Shown: positions 43,677 through 52,822 of the stretch, piece after piece
Layout: each line of letters begins with the position of its first letter
Numbering within the stretch: the stretch's first letter is position 1
Source: Bacteroidetes bacterium GWF2_40_14
GTDB taxonomy: Bacteria; Bacteroidota; Bacteroidia; Bacteroidales; UBA932
DNA: 64,000 bases
Reading direction: 5' to 3'
Assembly: GCA_001769195.1 (NCBI GenBank)
Contig: MEOK01000017.1
Location: forward strand, 92,988-156,987
Made by a program: the position numbers and the translations under genes
The notes under the pieces: generated by a model
What the model was told of the DNA's origin: nothing
The model's input: only the letters and a program-made list of their open reading frames with translations
Databases searched by the model: none

Positions 43677-44141
43677 CTACTTAGCTGGAGCAGCTGCAGC
43701 AGCTTTGCGGGTTAGTTTTGCTTTACCGTTGTGAGTAACAGTAGCTTCTGGGTTAACAGCTGTAAAGTTTACAACCAATGTCTCAGGTTCTGCAACAACT
43801 TCCATTGCACCGCTAAGATCCATAGGTTGAGCACAAGTCATTGTACCTGTGAAAGTAACAGCAGGTTCAGCGATTGTAGCAACACCACCTACAGTGATTG
43901 AAGTAGAGTCGTTGATAGTGATAACAGCTGTGAAAGTAGAGTCAGCAAGATACTCAAGCTCGATTGGAGCAACGATTTCCTGAACTACAGAATTGCCAGT
44001 AGAATCAACAACAGTAACAGCGATTGAATCCATACCTGACCACTGACCAACTAGTTGTTCAGAAACAGGTTTAGCTTTAGGACCACATGAAGCAAGAGCT
44101 ACGATTAACGCAGCGGCAGCAAAAATTGTTTTTAGTTTCAT
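43677..44141 (-). CDS. Abundantly expressed lipoprotein of unknown function
   Basis: From the ATG at 44141 this is 154 residues with a lipobox (TIFAAAALIVALASC, then GPKAKPV). The mature part (LVGQWSGMDSIAVTVVD onward) has beta-strand-rich Val/Thr/Ala sequence like small NlpE/lipocalin-like barrels and ends in an Ala-Pro-Lys tail. Codon use is unlike the neighbours: almost only GTT/GTA, GCT/GCA, ACT/ACA, ATC, TCT and GGT, no ATA, and CGC as the only Arg codon. This implies very high expression. Its function is unknown. A longer frame to 44171 is rejected because the lipoprotein signal starts here. Confidence 0.82.
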   Translation of the reverse strand: MKLKTIFAAAALIVALASCGPKAKPVSEQLVGQWSGMDSIAVTVVDSTGNSVVQEIVAPIELEYLADSTFTAVITINDSTSITVGGVATIAEPAVTFTGTMTCAQPMDLSGAMEVVAEPETLVVNFTAVNPEATVTHNGKAKLTRKAAAAAPAK

Positions 44142-44180
44142 TTTATAAAATGTTTTAGGTTTGTTTGTCATTTCGGCGGC

Positions 44181-44188
44181 AAATGTAG
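44181..44188 (-). promoter_or_regulatory. -7 box for the abundant lipoprotein
   Basis: The minus strand reads TACATTTG, a TAnnTTTG match, 39 bases upstream of the ATG at 44141. The long leader contrasts with the very short leaders elsewhere. Confidence 0.6.
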
Positions 44189-44228
44189 AAAGATTTTCAA
44201 TACATCGTTCATTTTTTTAAACATTTTG

Positions 44229-44236
44229 TAACTTTG
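44229..44236 (+). promoter_or_regulatory. -7 box for alr
   Basis: TAACTTTG matches TAnnTTTG and ends 18 bases before the alr ATG. Confidence 0.6.
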
Positions 44237-44254
44237 TTTTCATAATTTTTTTCA

Positions 44255-45346
44255 ATGAAACATTCTCAGTTTACTTTAAGTAGGTCCAACTTACTTCACA
44301 ATTACATTTATTTTCGTTCAAAACTCTCATTATCAACCAAAATGCTTGTATTGGTCAAAGCCAATGCCTATGGGCACGGAGATATCGAGTGTTCTCGTCT
44401 TTTAGAAGAATTTGGCGCCGATTACTTAGGTGTAGCCTTCCCTATTGAGGGTATAAGGTTAAAGAAAGAAGGAATTAAGTTACCAATTATAATCTTAACC
44501 CCGGGAATTGATAATTTTGAGGAGATAATTGCTCATGGTCTAGAACCTAGTATCATTGATTTTGAGTCTGCATATAAAATGCTGGAAACGCTCTTAAGGC
44601 TTAATATCAGCACATACCCTATACACATGAAGCTTGATACCGGCATGCACAGGGTAGGATTTGACAAAAACGACATAAATAAGCTCAGGGAATTATTACT
44701 ATCTAATCCGAACCTGATGGTGAAATCTCTCTTTTCTCATCTTTCGGCAGCAGATGAAGCTAAGCATGACGAATTTACGTGTTCTCAGATTGCACTTTTC
44801 AAGGATATGTGTGCAGATATAACATCGTCCCTGGGATACAAGCCTATATTGCATATACTTAACTCAGCAGGCACAGAAAGATTTCCGGATGCTCAAATGG
44901 ATATGGTAAGGGTGGGAGTTGGAATGTATGGAACCAGTTATGTTGACGAGTCTAAGTTAAAACCGGCAGGCTCATTACAGGCTCCTGTAATTCACATAAA
45001 AGAGATAACTGAGGGGAGTGTAGGATATGGAAGGCACGGGGTTATAGGGGACACCGGCAAGGTTATAGCCACTGTTCCCTTAGGATATGCAGACGGGGTG
45101 AACAGACATCTTGGAAGGGGTTCTGCAAGCTTCTCTCTTAACGGAAAACTTGTGCCGACAATAGGAAATATCTGCATGGACACATTCATGCTGGACATAA
45201 CAGGAACTGAGGCCAAAGTGGGGGATGTGGTTACACTTTTCGGCGAATCACCAAAAGCATCTGATATTGCAAGAATTCTTAAAACAATATCGTATGAGGT
45301 TTACACATCAGTTTCTGCCAGAGTAAAAAGAGTAGTCGTACCTTAA
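44255..45346 (+). CDS. alr: Alanine racemase
   Basis: A 363-residue fold-type III PLP enzyme. The PLP lysine is in VLVKANAYGHGD near residue 34, HMKLDTGMHRVGF is the central motif, VRVGVGMYG follows, and the second catalytic Tyr is in GYGRHGV/PLGYADGVNR. It converts L- to D-alanine for peptidoglycan. Bacteroidales often also carry a MurF-Alr fusion elsewhere, so this may be one of two. The stop overlaps the holA stop by 4 bases. Confidence 0.96.
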   Translation: MKHSQFTLSRSNLLHNYIYFRSKLSLSTKMLVLVKANAYGHGDIECSRLLEEFGADYLGVAFPIEGIRLKKEGIKLPIIILTPGIDNFEEIIAHGLEPSIIDFESAYKMLETLLRLNISTYPIHMKLDTGMHRVGFDKNDINKLRELLLSNPNLMVKSLFSHLSAADEAKHDEFTCSQIALFKDMCADITSSLGYKPILHILNSAGTERFPDAQMDMVRVGVGMYGTSYVDESKLKPAGSLQAPVIHIKEITEGSVGYGRHGVIGDTGKVIATVPLGYADGVNRHLGRGSASFSLNGKLVPTIGNICMDTFMLDITGTEAKVGDVVTLFGESPKASDIARILKTISYEVYTSVSARVKRVVVP

Positions 45347-46386
45347 TGAGTTATTTTAAATACGAGTTCTATAAGTAGCTCCCCGTCTGAAGCCTCACCT
45401 CTCTCGTTGCTTTTGCTCATGGAATCATATTTTCTTAAAAGGGAAATTATCTCCATGCATTTTATAAGAGGATAGTTTTGAGCCGCAAATTCATATTCCG
45501 GAATGAAAAATGGATTTATTCCTATATAATATGCAATATCTGAACGTGATGCACCCCTGTTTTTGTTAACAATTGCATGATATTTGACAATCCTGGAAAA
45601 ATGCGAGAATATGGTTGCAAATGTAACTACAAGAGGATATTGTTTGGGAGAATCTGCAAAATGACTTGCTATCTTGAAAATTTTGGTCTGGTCTCTTACA
45701 GAAATGGCTTTTGTCAGCTCAAACAGGTTGTAATCACGGCTTATCCCAATATTTTCCACTACATCTGCAGATTGTATCTCATTCCTTCCATCCTGCAGGT
45801 TTGTCAGCAGTTTGTCCAGTTCCAGTACCAGCTTTCTGAGTTCGTTACCGCTGTAATCTGCCAGAAGTACAGAGGCCTCGGGAGAGATGCTCTTTCCCTT
45901 TGATTTCACATATCGTTCGATCCAGAAATTTACCTTATCCTCTCTTAGGGCGACCGATTCAAAAACCACACCATTTGCCACAGCCTGCTTATAGAATGAT
46001 CCTCTCTTATCCAGGGATTTGTTAGTTAAGGAGATTACAAGGATTGTAGTTGACATAGGCTGTTTGCAGTAAAATTCGAACTTATCCAGATCGTCAATAA
46101 GCTGTGCTTCCCTTACAATAACCAGTTGACGGGATGCCATCATGGGAAATCTTCTGGCAGCTTCTATAACTTGTCCGCATGAAACATCTGTGCCATAGAG
46201 AAGAAGTTGATTGAAACCCCTCTCTTCTGGCAGGATTGCCCTTTCAGAAATTTCCTCAATGATTTTGTCGGAATAGTAGGGCTCGTCGCCCATGAGCACA
46301 TAAAGTGGCTTTATGATCCCGCCTCTGATATCTGCAAGTATCTCCTCGAAGTGTTTTACCGTGTCTTTTGTTGCTTGTTTTGCCAT
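45343..46386 (-). CDS. holA: DNA polymerase III subunit delta
   Basis: A 347-residue clamp-loader delta subunit. It has PLYVLMGDEPYYSDKIIEEI at the N-terminus, ARRFPMMASRQLVIVREAQL (clamp-interaction helix region), a central AAA+-like fold, and the C-terminal collar domain with YYIGINPFFIPEY. Delta opens the sliding clamp during loading. It diverges from the small HsdR_N-type gene across 77 bases. Confidence 0.93.
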   Translation of the reverse strand: MAKQATKDTVKHFEEILADIRGGIIKPLYVLMGDEPYYSDKIIEEISERAILPEERGFNQLLLYGTDVSCGQVIEAARRFPMMASRQLVIVREAQLIDDLDKFEFYCKQPMSTTILVISLTNKSLDKRGSFYKQAVANGVVFESVALREDKVNFWIERYVKSKGKSISPEASVLLADYSGNELRKLVLELDKLLTNLQDGRNEIQSADVVENIGISRDYNLFELTKAISVRDQTKIFKIASHFADSPKQYPLVVTFATIFSHFSRIVKYHAIVNKNRGASRSDIAYYIGINPFFIPEYEFAAQNYPLIKCMEIISLLRKYDSMSKSNERGEASDGELLIELVFKITH

Positions 46387-46435
46387 AATTATTCAGGGCT
46401 AAATTATGCAAAAAGTGTAAACGGAGCAAATTTTA

Positions 46436-46443
46436 TATCTTTG
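46436..46443 (+). promoter_or_regulatory. -7 box for the HsdR_N-type gene and CCA enzyme
   Basis: TATCTTTG matches TAnnTTTG and ends 20 bases before the ATG at 46464. Confidence 0.6.
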
Positions 46444-46463
46444 TTGCTGCATAAAGCCGGATT

Positions 46464-46868
46464 ATGAACAGCATGATTTTTGACCCGATAAGAAAAAAGA
46501 GAGTTGTACTGACTCCCGAAGAGGAGGTTAGGCAGCAGCTCATTCACATGCTTGACAGAAAACTGGGATATCCTGTAAACCTTATGGTGTGTGAATATTC
46601 GATAATTATAAACGGACTCAGATACAGGGGCGACCTTGTAGTCCTGAACAAAGCCCTTAAGCCGTTGTTTCTGGCTGAATGCAAGGCTCCAACTGTAAAG
46701 ATCACCCGAGGCACCTTTGAGCAGATATTGAGGTACAATATGGCTTTAAATGTCAAATACATACTATTGACAAACGGAGAGACAACATATTTTGCCAACC
46801 GTGACTCCTCAACAAACAATTATACTTATTTAACCGAGATTCCCCCTTACAATGAACTTTCTGAATAA
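46464..46868 (+). CDS. Small HsdR N-terminal-like (PD-(D/E)XK fold) protein
   Basis: A 134-residue protein that matches only the N-terminal nuclease fold of type I restriction HsdR subunits (HSDR_N_2 type). RYRGDLVVLNKALKPLFLAE runs into CKAP, giving the D...E-x-K arrangement, and ILRYNMALNVKYILLTNGE is a further family motif. No helicase, methylase or specificity subunit is nearby, so this is not a restriction system. It sits beside holA as in other Bacteroidota and overlaps the CCA-adding-type gene by 17 bases, so a role in DNA or tRNA maintenance is more likely. Activity is unproven. Confidence 0.82.
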   Translation: MNSMIFDPIRKKRVVLTPEEEVRQQLIHMLDRKLGYPVNLMVCEYSIIINGLRYRGDLVVLNKALKPLFLAECKAPTVKITRGTFEQILRYNMALNVKYILLTNGETTYFANRDSSTNNYTYLTEIPPYNELSE

Positions 46869-48255
46869 AAAAATATTTTCGATCATTTCCCGGGAAGCCC
46901 GTGATTCAAATGTGAGAGCATATGTAATAGGCGGATACGTACGTGACTGTTTTCTTAAACGTAAAAGCAAGGACATAGACATTGTTGTTGAAGGTAGTGG
47001 AATTGAGCTGGCGGAGAGGGTTGCTAAAGAACTGGGTGTAAAAGTTTCCGTTTTCAGGAACTTTGGGACTGCAATGTTGAAAAGCAGGAATATTGAGGTC
47101 GAATTTGTTGGGGCAAGAAAGGAGTCATACAGACTTGATTCCCGCAAACCTATTGTGGAAGACGGCTCTCTTGTGGACGATCAATTAAGAAGGGACTTTA
47201 CAATTAATGCCCTTGCTTTTAGTCTGCAGGAAGAGGATTTCGGTAATCTTGTGGATCCTTTCGGAGGGGTAAAGGATCTGCAGGCAGGTCTTATAAGAAC
47301 TCCTCTTAACCCCGACAACACATACAGCGACGATCCTTTGCGAATGATACGAGCCATACGCTTTGCGGCCCAGCTCTCATTCACGATAGTTCCCGAATCT
47401 CTGGACTCTATCCGCAGAAACAGGGAGCGATTGAAAATTCTCTCTTTTGAAAGAATAAACGATGAGATAAACAAAATACTGCTTACCTCAAAACCATCGG
47501 TGGGGTTCTATCTTCTTGACTCAACTGGTCTGCTTGATATTATCCTGCCTCAGCTGGTAAAGCTAAAAGGTGCTGAGACCATGGAAGGAAAGGGGCACAA
47601 GGATAATTTTTCCCATACACTGCAGGTACTAGACAACCTTGCAGAGACAAGCGACAATCTTTGGCTCAGATGGGCCGCTTTGCTCCATGACATAGCTAAG
47701 CCAGCCACTAAGAATTTTGAGCCCGGCATTGGATGGACATTTCATGGACATGAATTTATCGGAGGCAAGATGGTTCCGAAAATATTCCAGCAGATGAAGA
47801 TGCCTTTAAACGAAAAGATGAAGTATGTCCAGAAGATGGTACAGCTTCATTTGAGGCCCATAGCCCTTGTTCAGGAAGAGGTAAGTGATTCAGCAATAAG
47901 GAGACTGCTTTTTGATGCCGGTGACGATATTGATGACCTGATGTTGCTATGCGAGGCCGATATTACTTCAAAAAATGAGAAAACAGTTAAGAAGCATAAG
48001 AACAATTTTGCGTTGGTGAGAGATAAGCTGGTTGAGGTTGAGGCAAAGGACACTGTAAGAAATTTTCATAATCCCATTACAGGAGAGTTTATTATGGAAA
48101 GATATGATATTAGTCCCGGCAGGGAGATAGGAATCATGAAAGAGTACATCAAGAATGCTATTCTTGATGGTGTCATTGGCAATAATGCAGAGGAGGCAGT
48201 GGCACTCATGGACAAGAAGGCTGCAGAAATTGGCCTTTTGACAAAACAGGTTTAG
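46852..48255 (+). CDS. tRNA CCA-adding / poly(A) polymerase family nucleotidyltransferase with HD domain
   Basis: A 467-residue class II nucleotidyltransferase. The head domain has VIGGYVRDCFL, DIDIVVEG (catalytic Asp pair) and RRDFTINALAFS; the neck has DPLRMIRAIRFAAQL; an HD phosphohydrolase domain follows (FSHTLQVLDN, LLHDIAKPATK). It most likely builds or repairs the tRNA CCA end. The start lies within the upstream small gene (17-base overlap), so the two are translationally coupled. Confidence 0.93.
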   Translation: MNFLNKKIFSIISREARDSNVRAYVIGGYVRDCFLKRKSKDIDIVVEGSGIELAERVAKELGVKVSVFRNFGTAMLKSRNIEVEFVGARKESYRLDSRKPIVEDGSLVDDQLRRDFTINALAFSLQEEDFGNLVDPFGGVKDLQAGLIRTPLNPDNTYSDDPLRMIRAIRFAAQLSFTIVPESLDSIRRNRERLKILSFERINDEINKILLTSKPSVGFYLLDSTGLLDIILPQLVKLKGAETMEGKGHKDNFSHTLQVLDNLAETSDNLWLRWAALLHDIAKPATKNFEPGIGWTFHGHEFIGGKMVPKIFQQMKMPLNEKMKYVQKMVQLHLRPIALVQEEVSDSAIRRLLFDAGDDIDDLMLLCEADITSKNEKTVKKHKNNFALVRDKLVEVEAKDTVRNFHNPITGEFIMERYDISPGREIGIMKEYIKNAILDGVIGNNAEEAVALMDKKAAEIGLLTKQV

Positions 48256-48269
48256 AGTCATATACGAAA

Positions 48270-48292
48270 AGGCTGCCTACTTTAGACAGCCT
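48270..48292. terminator. Hairpin between convergent CCA-enzyme and beta-helix lipoprotein genes
   Basis: GGCTG and CAGCC pair around an inner CTA/TAG pair with one mismatch. On the minus strand the hairpin is followed by TTTTC, so it fits a terminator for the minus-strand lipoprotein gene; on the plus strand no T-run follows. Confidence 0.55.
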
Positions 48293-48341
48293 CAAAGAAT
48301 TTGGAGCGGAAACTATGGAAAGGAAAAATTCTTAAATCTTT

Positions 48342-49844
48342 TTAGTAAGTTGTGTTTTGCGGATTAAAGTTTGTCCATTTTAACATCCAGTTATCTATAG
48401 CTGCATCAGACTTAAAGGCTCCCACAAAGGTTACTTTGTCAAAGAAGGAATCTGCTACAAGAGGATCTGTGAACAAATTCGATTTACCGACAAGTGGGCT
48501 TCCGGCAGTTGGTCCGTAATTAGGAGTGGCCAACAATGGGTTTGGCTGAGCAAGACCCAATTCCTGAATTGAATTTAATCTTACATTATTGTTAGAAGCT
48601 TTTTTAAAGAATGAAGATGAAAACGATTCAGTGTTGGGGTCCAATGTGGTTGCATCTTTTGACAACTGATCCAGAAATGCACCATCTTTGTCGCAACCCA
48701 AAATTGTAACTCCGGCTAAATATATGTTTTTTAGATTCAAACTACCAGCATCTGCTGCTGATTGTGTAAGTGAACCTTTATCGTTGCAAATCATCAGCCC
48801 TACAGGGAACCCCATTGCAACAGAGTTATAGCAGCTAAGATTTGAACTTCTTCTTATTTGCATTGCAGACTGAAACTGACCTAATTTAGAACCATTTACC
48901 GGTGCATATATTCCTCCGTCAATATAAGATGTAGTGTTAAGAAATGCTGGATCCTGACCCATTGGACCTACAAATGTTACATTTGAGAAAACAGGCTTGG
49001 TAATAGGTAGAATTGCAGAGCCACTGCTCTCATTATCAGACTCAAAGCCATTTGTTTTTGAATTATCTGCAATCTTTGGATTTCTAATCCCAAGACAAAA
49101 CTGTACTTTGCCGCTGAAACCATTATCTGAATCAAATTCGTCGTCCCAACCATGGTATGCAATCAGATATTTTGCATTAACCGTACCTCCGAACCATTCA
49201 AATGAGTCGTCATTGGTGTATGACACCTGTATATGATCAAGCTTTGTACCACTACCCACTGAACCCAAAGTCAGACCATTAATCTCCTGGTCGGTCTTTA
49301 ATGGATAACCGGCGAACTCTATTCTCATATACGAAAATACCCCTGAATTATCTGCATCGTCACTTCCTCCATGCATAGAACGAGGGCCACCTTCTATAAG
49401 CATTTCAGTTTTATTGTTTTTAGCTTTACCACAAATGATTATCCCTCCCCAGTCGCCCGGCTTTCTAGAGCCGGCAGCCTGGTTTGATGTAAATACGATA
49501 GGCAGGTCTGCTGTTCCCTGTGCAATTACCTTACCCCCTCTTTCTACTATAAGAGCTGCTTTTGTATCCTTATCTCCCTTGATTATTGTACCAGCTTCTA
49601 TGGTTAGTGTAGCGCCTGTAGTCACATAAACCCATCCTTTTAAAACATAAGTTCCTTTTTTGATTGTGTGGTTTTCCTTTATCTCAAACTCCTGAACACC
49701 ATTTCCAATCTCGTTTGTATTAAAAATTATTTGCTCTGTAGAAACAGGCGGCGGAACGGTGGTGTTTTTTTCACAAGAGATTGCTGTTGTTATGACAGTT
49801 GCTGCCATAAACATAATTGTCAGACCTTTAATTCTTTTCATCAT
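48342..49844 (-). CDS. Secreted lipoprotein with predicted right-handed beta-helix
   Basis: A 500-residue lipoprotein (lipobox ATVITTAISC, then EKNTTV). The body contains KGTYVLKGWVYVTTGATLTI, then EAGTIIKGDK, ALIVERGGKVIAQGTADLPI and GDWGGIIICGKA, the pattern of parallel beta-helix surface proteins of Bacteroidota, with Asp/Asn-rich stretches (TNDDSFEWFGG, HGWDDEFDSDNGFSG) that could bind metal. It is cotranscribed with the TonB receptor 27 bases upstream, so it is probably the surface-exposed partner. Substrate unknown. Confidence 0.82.
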   Translation of the reverse strand: MMKRIKGLTIMFMAATVITTAISCEKNTTVPPPVSTEQIIFNTNEIGNGVQEFEIKENHTIKKGTYVLKGWVYVTTGATLTIEAGTIIKGDKDTKAALIVERGGKVIAQGTADLPIVFTSNQAAGSRKPGDWGGIIICGKAKNNKTEMLIEGGPRSMHGGSDDADNSGVFSYMRIEFAGYPLKTDQEINGLTLGSVGSGTKLDHIQVSYTNDDSFEWFGGTVNAKYLIAYHGWDDEFDSDNGFSGKVQFCLGIRNPKIADNSKTNGFESDNESSGSAILPITKPVFSNVTFVGPMGQDPAFLNTTSYIDGGIYAPVNGSKLGQFQSAMQIRRSSNLSCYNSVAMGFPVGLMICNDKGSLTQSAADAGSLNLKNIYLAGVTILGCDKDGAFLDQLSKDATTLDPNTESFSSSFFKKASNNNVRLNSIQELGLAQPNPLLATPNYGPTAGSPLVGKSNLFTDPLVADSFFDKVTFVGAFKSDAAIDNWMLKWTNFNPQNTTY

Positions 49845-49871
49845 CTATAATTTTAATCAAATTTTTTATTT

Positions 49872-52691
49872 CTATAAACTAATCTGTAAGCCAAGGAAGA
49901 AATTAGCTCCCGGTTTAAACTTTTTACTTAGCTGGCTCCTTTGTTGAAGCACTCCGTCATTATCTATGTATTTTGGATACTGTTCGAAAATCACATCCTG
50001 GTTAAGGATATCCTTAAAACTGGCTTTTACCTCCAGTCGCTTTCCAATTTTCTTGCTTACTACCAGATCAATCATATCTCTTGGAAGTTCATAAGTATCC
50101 GGAACATCGTTATTGATACTTGCACCTGAACCAGTATCTACCCTGCCTATTCCTACTATTCTTTTCCCTATCCTGTTGTATAGGAGTCCTGCACTTATCC
50201 CGTATTTGGGGTTATCGTAAAAAAGTGATGCATTTACAAGGTATGGCGACTGTCCCTGCATTGGTCTGTCTTTCTCAAGAGACTCCTGTTCAAAATCAAC
50301 TTTGCTCGATATTAATGCAGCGTTTAACCCTAGGGTAAGTTCTTTTACACCCAGAAAGGCAAGGTTTTTTTTCATATCGATCTCTAAACCGAAATTCTTT
50401 GCCGCATGTGCATTTTCAAAAGTATATGTGTAAGAGCCGCCTGCATCCAGATATGTCCACTCTATTGGATTAATGAAGTATTTGTAGAAACATGCCATAG
50501 TAATATACTCTTCATTTGAGGGGTAGTACTCATATCTCAGATCAAGGTTGTGGATTGTCGCGTTCTTAAGATCCTTGTTACCTTTTACATCTGAAAACAG
50601 GTTGAAGTCATAATAGACAGAAGATGACACTTCTCTGAATTCTTGCCTGTTAGTGGACGATCCATACGCAAATCTTATTAGATTTTTCTTGTTTATGTTG
50701 TAGCTTGCATTCAATGACGGGAATATGTCTATCTGATCATAATTCTTATCAGATGTTGTGAATTCATATATTTTATCATAGCTTATCAGCTTCATTCTAC
50801 TTGCCTCAACTCTTGCTCCTGCTAAAATGTTGAACCTGCCAAGTGGGAGCTTATATGAGAGATAGGCAGCTCCAAGCATATTCTGCCCTTTATAACTGTT
50901 TCTGTTATCTGTGTCTTCATATATATAGAGCTTATCTGAACCCAGGTTCTCATCTTTGAGAATTTGGTCTGTAACGTGTGAATAAACAAAGTTCTCCGGC
51001 AAGTTATATTGATTGAACCTGTAGAAAAACTGGCGATTGTTATAGTCTCTTGATCTGAATTCACCATAAATTCCTGCTTTTATCTCTGATTTGATATCTG
51101 TTGAGATTGCTGCTGGAATAGTTATGTTTATTGCCGGTGAAATAATGTGTTCATCTAGTTTTACAAAGTCTCTTGTAATTTCATTCTGATCAATTCCCAT
51201 TTGCCCAAAATATCTGTCTCCGTAGATTACATTTTCCTCCCTGTTTATGATTCTTCTGTCCGGCTGGTTCAAACCGGCATACGAGTAGCTGATGTTCCAA
51301 TCCAGATTAGTTTCAGATAACTTATGATTTCCCGCAAACTGTCCTGTATAGGTTGTTCTGCTTGTATACAAATACTCCTGCTTCTCCTGATTATATCTGG
51401 CGCTTATGTTTTGCCATCCTTCACGGGTTGTGTAACGGTTTTTACCAATCTGGTTTAATAAATTTCTGAATTCTAACTTGGTATTACCCTTCAAATATGT
51501 CAAATTGAGCATAGCACCAACTTTTGCATCCAGGCTATATTGATTATCTGTATATTTATAAATGTATTCTGACGCATCGGATACTGTATTGTATACCCCG
51601 AACCTTGCATTTAGTATATCAGAATATGTCTGGGCACTCTTTGAATAATTGATTGCCCCCACCAGTCCAAACTGTGCATTATCTTTCATGCTTATGGTTC
51701 TGTTTATCATAAAACTTCCTTTCTGATCGAAAAAGGGCCTTTGTCTTTTGACCGACCAGTCATTTCTAAAACCGTTTTTTGTAATGTCAGTCACCAGAGT
51801 AGAGTTGCCGTTATTTACTCTTGCAGGAACTACAGCTCGTAAAGATCTTACGCCGTTGTCAAACCCCATAAAATCCGTAGGTGACGCTGTGTTATAGAAG
51901 TGATCGTTAAAATGGGTCTGACTGTTTGCGCTCATGCCATAAGAAAACAATATTTCATTTTTATCCGGCATGCTTCTGGTGGTTATTTTAACAAAACCGC
52001 CCGAAAAATCTGCCGGAATTTCCGGGGATTGTGATTTTACTATCATAATGTTCTCTAGCTGAGAACTTGGTAGTATGTCAAATGAAAAAGATCTTGTATC
52101 TGCTTCTGTACTAGGAACAGCTGAGTTGTTGATCCAAACATTGTTATATCTGCTGGCTAATCCTCTCACCATTATGTACCTGTCGTTAATAACTGATACT
52201 CCGGGAATTCTTTTGACAACTTCTGCGGCACTCTTGTCCTGTGAAAGTGATATCTGTCTGCCTGACAATCCGCTCATTACAACACTGGCTGTTCGTGTTG
52301 CCTGAACCATTGCAATTTCTGAGCTCATTCTTCTTACAGATGACACTACTACTTCATTCAAAACATTCTGCGCCTCTTCCATAACAATGTCAAACTGGTT
52401 ACTACCAGCGTTTATTATAAGGTCAGGGACAGAGATTGTCTTATAAGTCATACAGGCCACCTGTATCTTATATCTACCGGCAGGTACTCCAATAACAGAG
52501 TATTTGCCCTCCATATCTGTTGAAGAGCCTTTTTTAAGTTCTTCAAAAAAAATTGTTGCACCAATAACGGGTTCTCCACTAGCCTTGTCGAGTACAACTC
52601 CTTTTAGTACATTAGCATTCTGTGCTGCCGAATTTTGGACATTGACCCCGAAAATCATTAGTCCGATAAGAATTTTAAATAGATTTTTCAC
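49872..52691 (-). CDS. TonB-dependent outer membrane receptor
   Basis: A 939-residue receptor with a signal peptide (ILIGLMIFGVNVQNSAAQ), an N-terminal CarboxypepD_reg-like domain (LKGVVLDKASGEPVIGATIF, 29-110), a plug (AAEVVKRIPGVSV, MVRGLASRYNNVWI) and a 22-strand barrel ending GANFFLGLQISL. It lacks SusC-specific motifs, so it belongs to the classical TonB receptor group. The start is GTG with no ATG alternative. It is followed by the beta-helix lipoprotein and is divergent from an OmpR-type two-component pair, which may control it. Confidence 0.92.
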   Translation of the reverse strand: MKNLFKILIGLMIFGVNVQNSAAQNANVLKGVVLDKASGEPVIGATIFFEELKKGSSTDMEGKYSVIGVPAGRYKIQVACMTYKTISVPDLIINAGSNQFDIVMEEAQNVLNEVVVSSVRRMSSEIAMVQATRTASVVMSGLSGRQISLSQDKSAAEVVKRIPGVSVINDRYIMVRGLASRYNNVWINNSAVPSTEADTRSFSFDILPSSQLENIMIVKSQSPEIPADFSGGFVKITTRSMPDKNEILFSYGMSANSQTHFNDHFYNTASPTDFMGFDNGVRSLRAVVPARVNNGNSTLVTDITKNGFRNDWSVKRQRPFFDQKGSFMINRTISMKDNAQFGLVGAINYSKSAQTYSDILNARFGVYNTVSDASEYIYKYTDNQYSLDAKVGAMLNLTYLKGNTKLEFRNLLNQIGKNRYTTREGWQNISARYNQEKQEYLYTSRTTYTGQFAGNHKLSETNLDWNISYSYAGLNQPDRRIINREENVIYGDRYFGQMGIDQNEITRDFVKLDEHIISPAINITIPAAISTDIKSEIKAGIYGEFRSRDYNNRQFFYRFNQYNLPENFVYSHVTDQILKDENLGSDKLYIYEDTDNRNSYKGQNMLGAAYLSYKLPLGRFNILAGARVEASRMKLISYDKIYEFTTSDKNYDQIDIFPSLNASYNINKKNLIRFAYGSSTNRQEFREVSSSVYYDFNLFSDVKGNKDLKNATIHNLDLRYEYYPSNEEYITMACFYKYFINPIEWTYLDAGGSYTYTFENAHAAKNFGLEIDMKKNLAFLGVKELTLGLNAALISSKVDFEQESLEKDRPMQGQSPYLVNASLFYDNPKYGISAGLLYNRIGKRIVGIGRVDTGSGASINNDVPDTYELPRDMIDLVVSKKIGKRLEVKASFKDILNQDVIFEQYPKYIDNDGVLQQRSQLSKKFKPGANFFLGLQISL

Positions 52692-52716
52692 TTTTTTCCC
52701 TTTTTGTTTCCGGGGA

Positions 52717-52724
52717 CAAAAGTA
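52717..52724 (-). promoter_or_regulatory. -7 box for TonB receptor operon
   Basis: The minus strand reads TACTTTTG, a TAnnTTTG match, 25 bases before the GTG start at 52691. Confidence 0.55.
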
Positions 52725-52810
52725 AACAGCGTCTGTTACGGCAATAAGACGAAAAAATTAAGAAATTCTTACGAAAAAGAAAGGTTTTATGAAGAATTGT
52801 AATCTTAATA

Positions 52811-52818
52811 TACCTTTG
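52811..52818 (+). promoter_or_regulatory. -7 box for the OmpR-type two-component operon
   Basis: TACCTTTG matches TAnnTTTG and ends only 4 bases before the ATG at 52823, predicting a leaderless transcript. Confidence 0.6.
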
Positions 52819-52822
52819 CAGC

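Noticed and set aside
46464-46868. Type I restriction-modification remnant
   Set aside because: No HsdM or HsdS, no decayed fragments around it, and tight coupling to housekeeping genes argue for an independent conserved protein.
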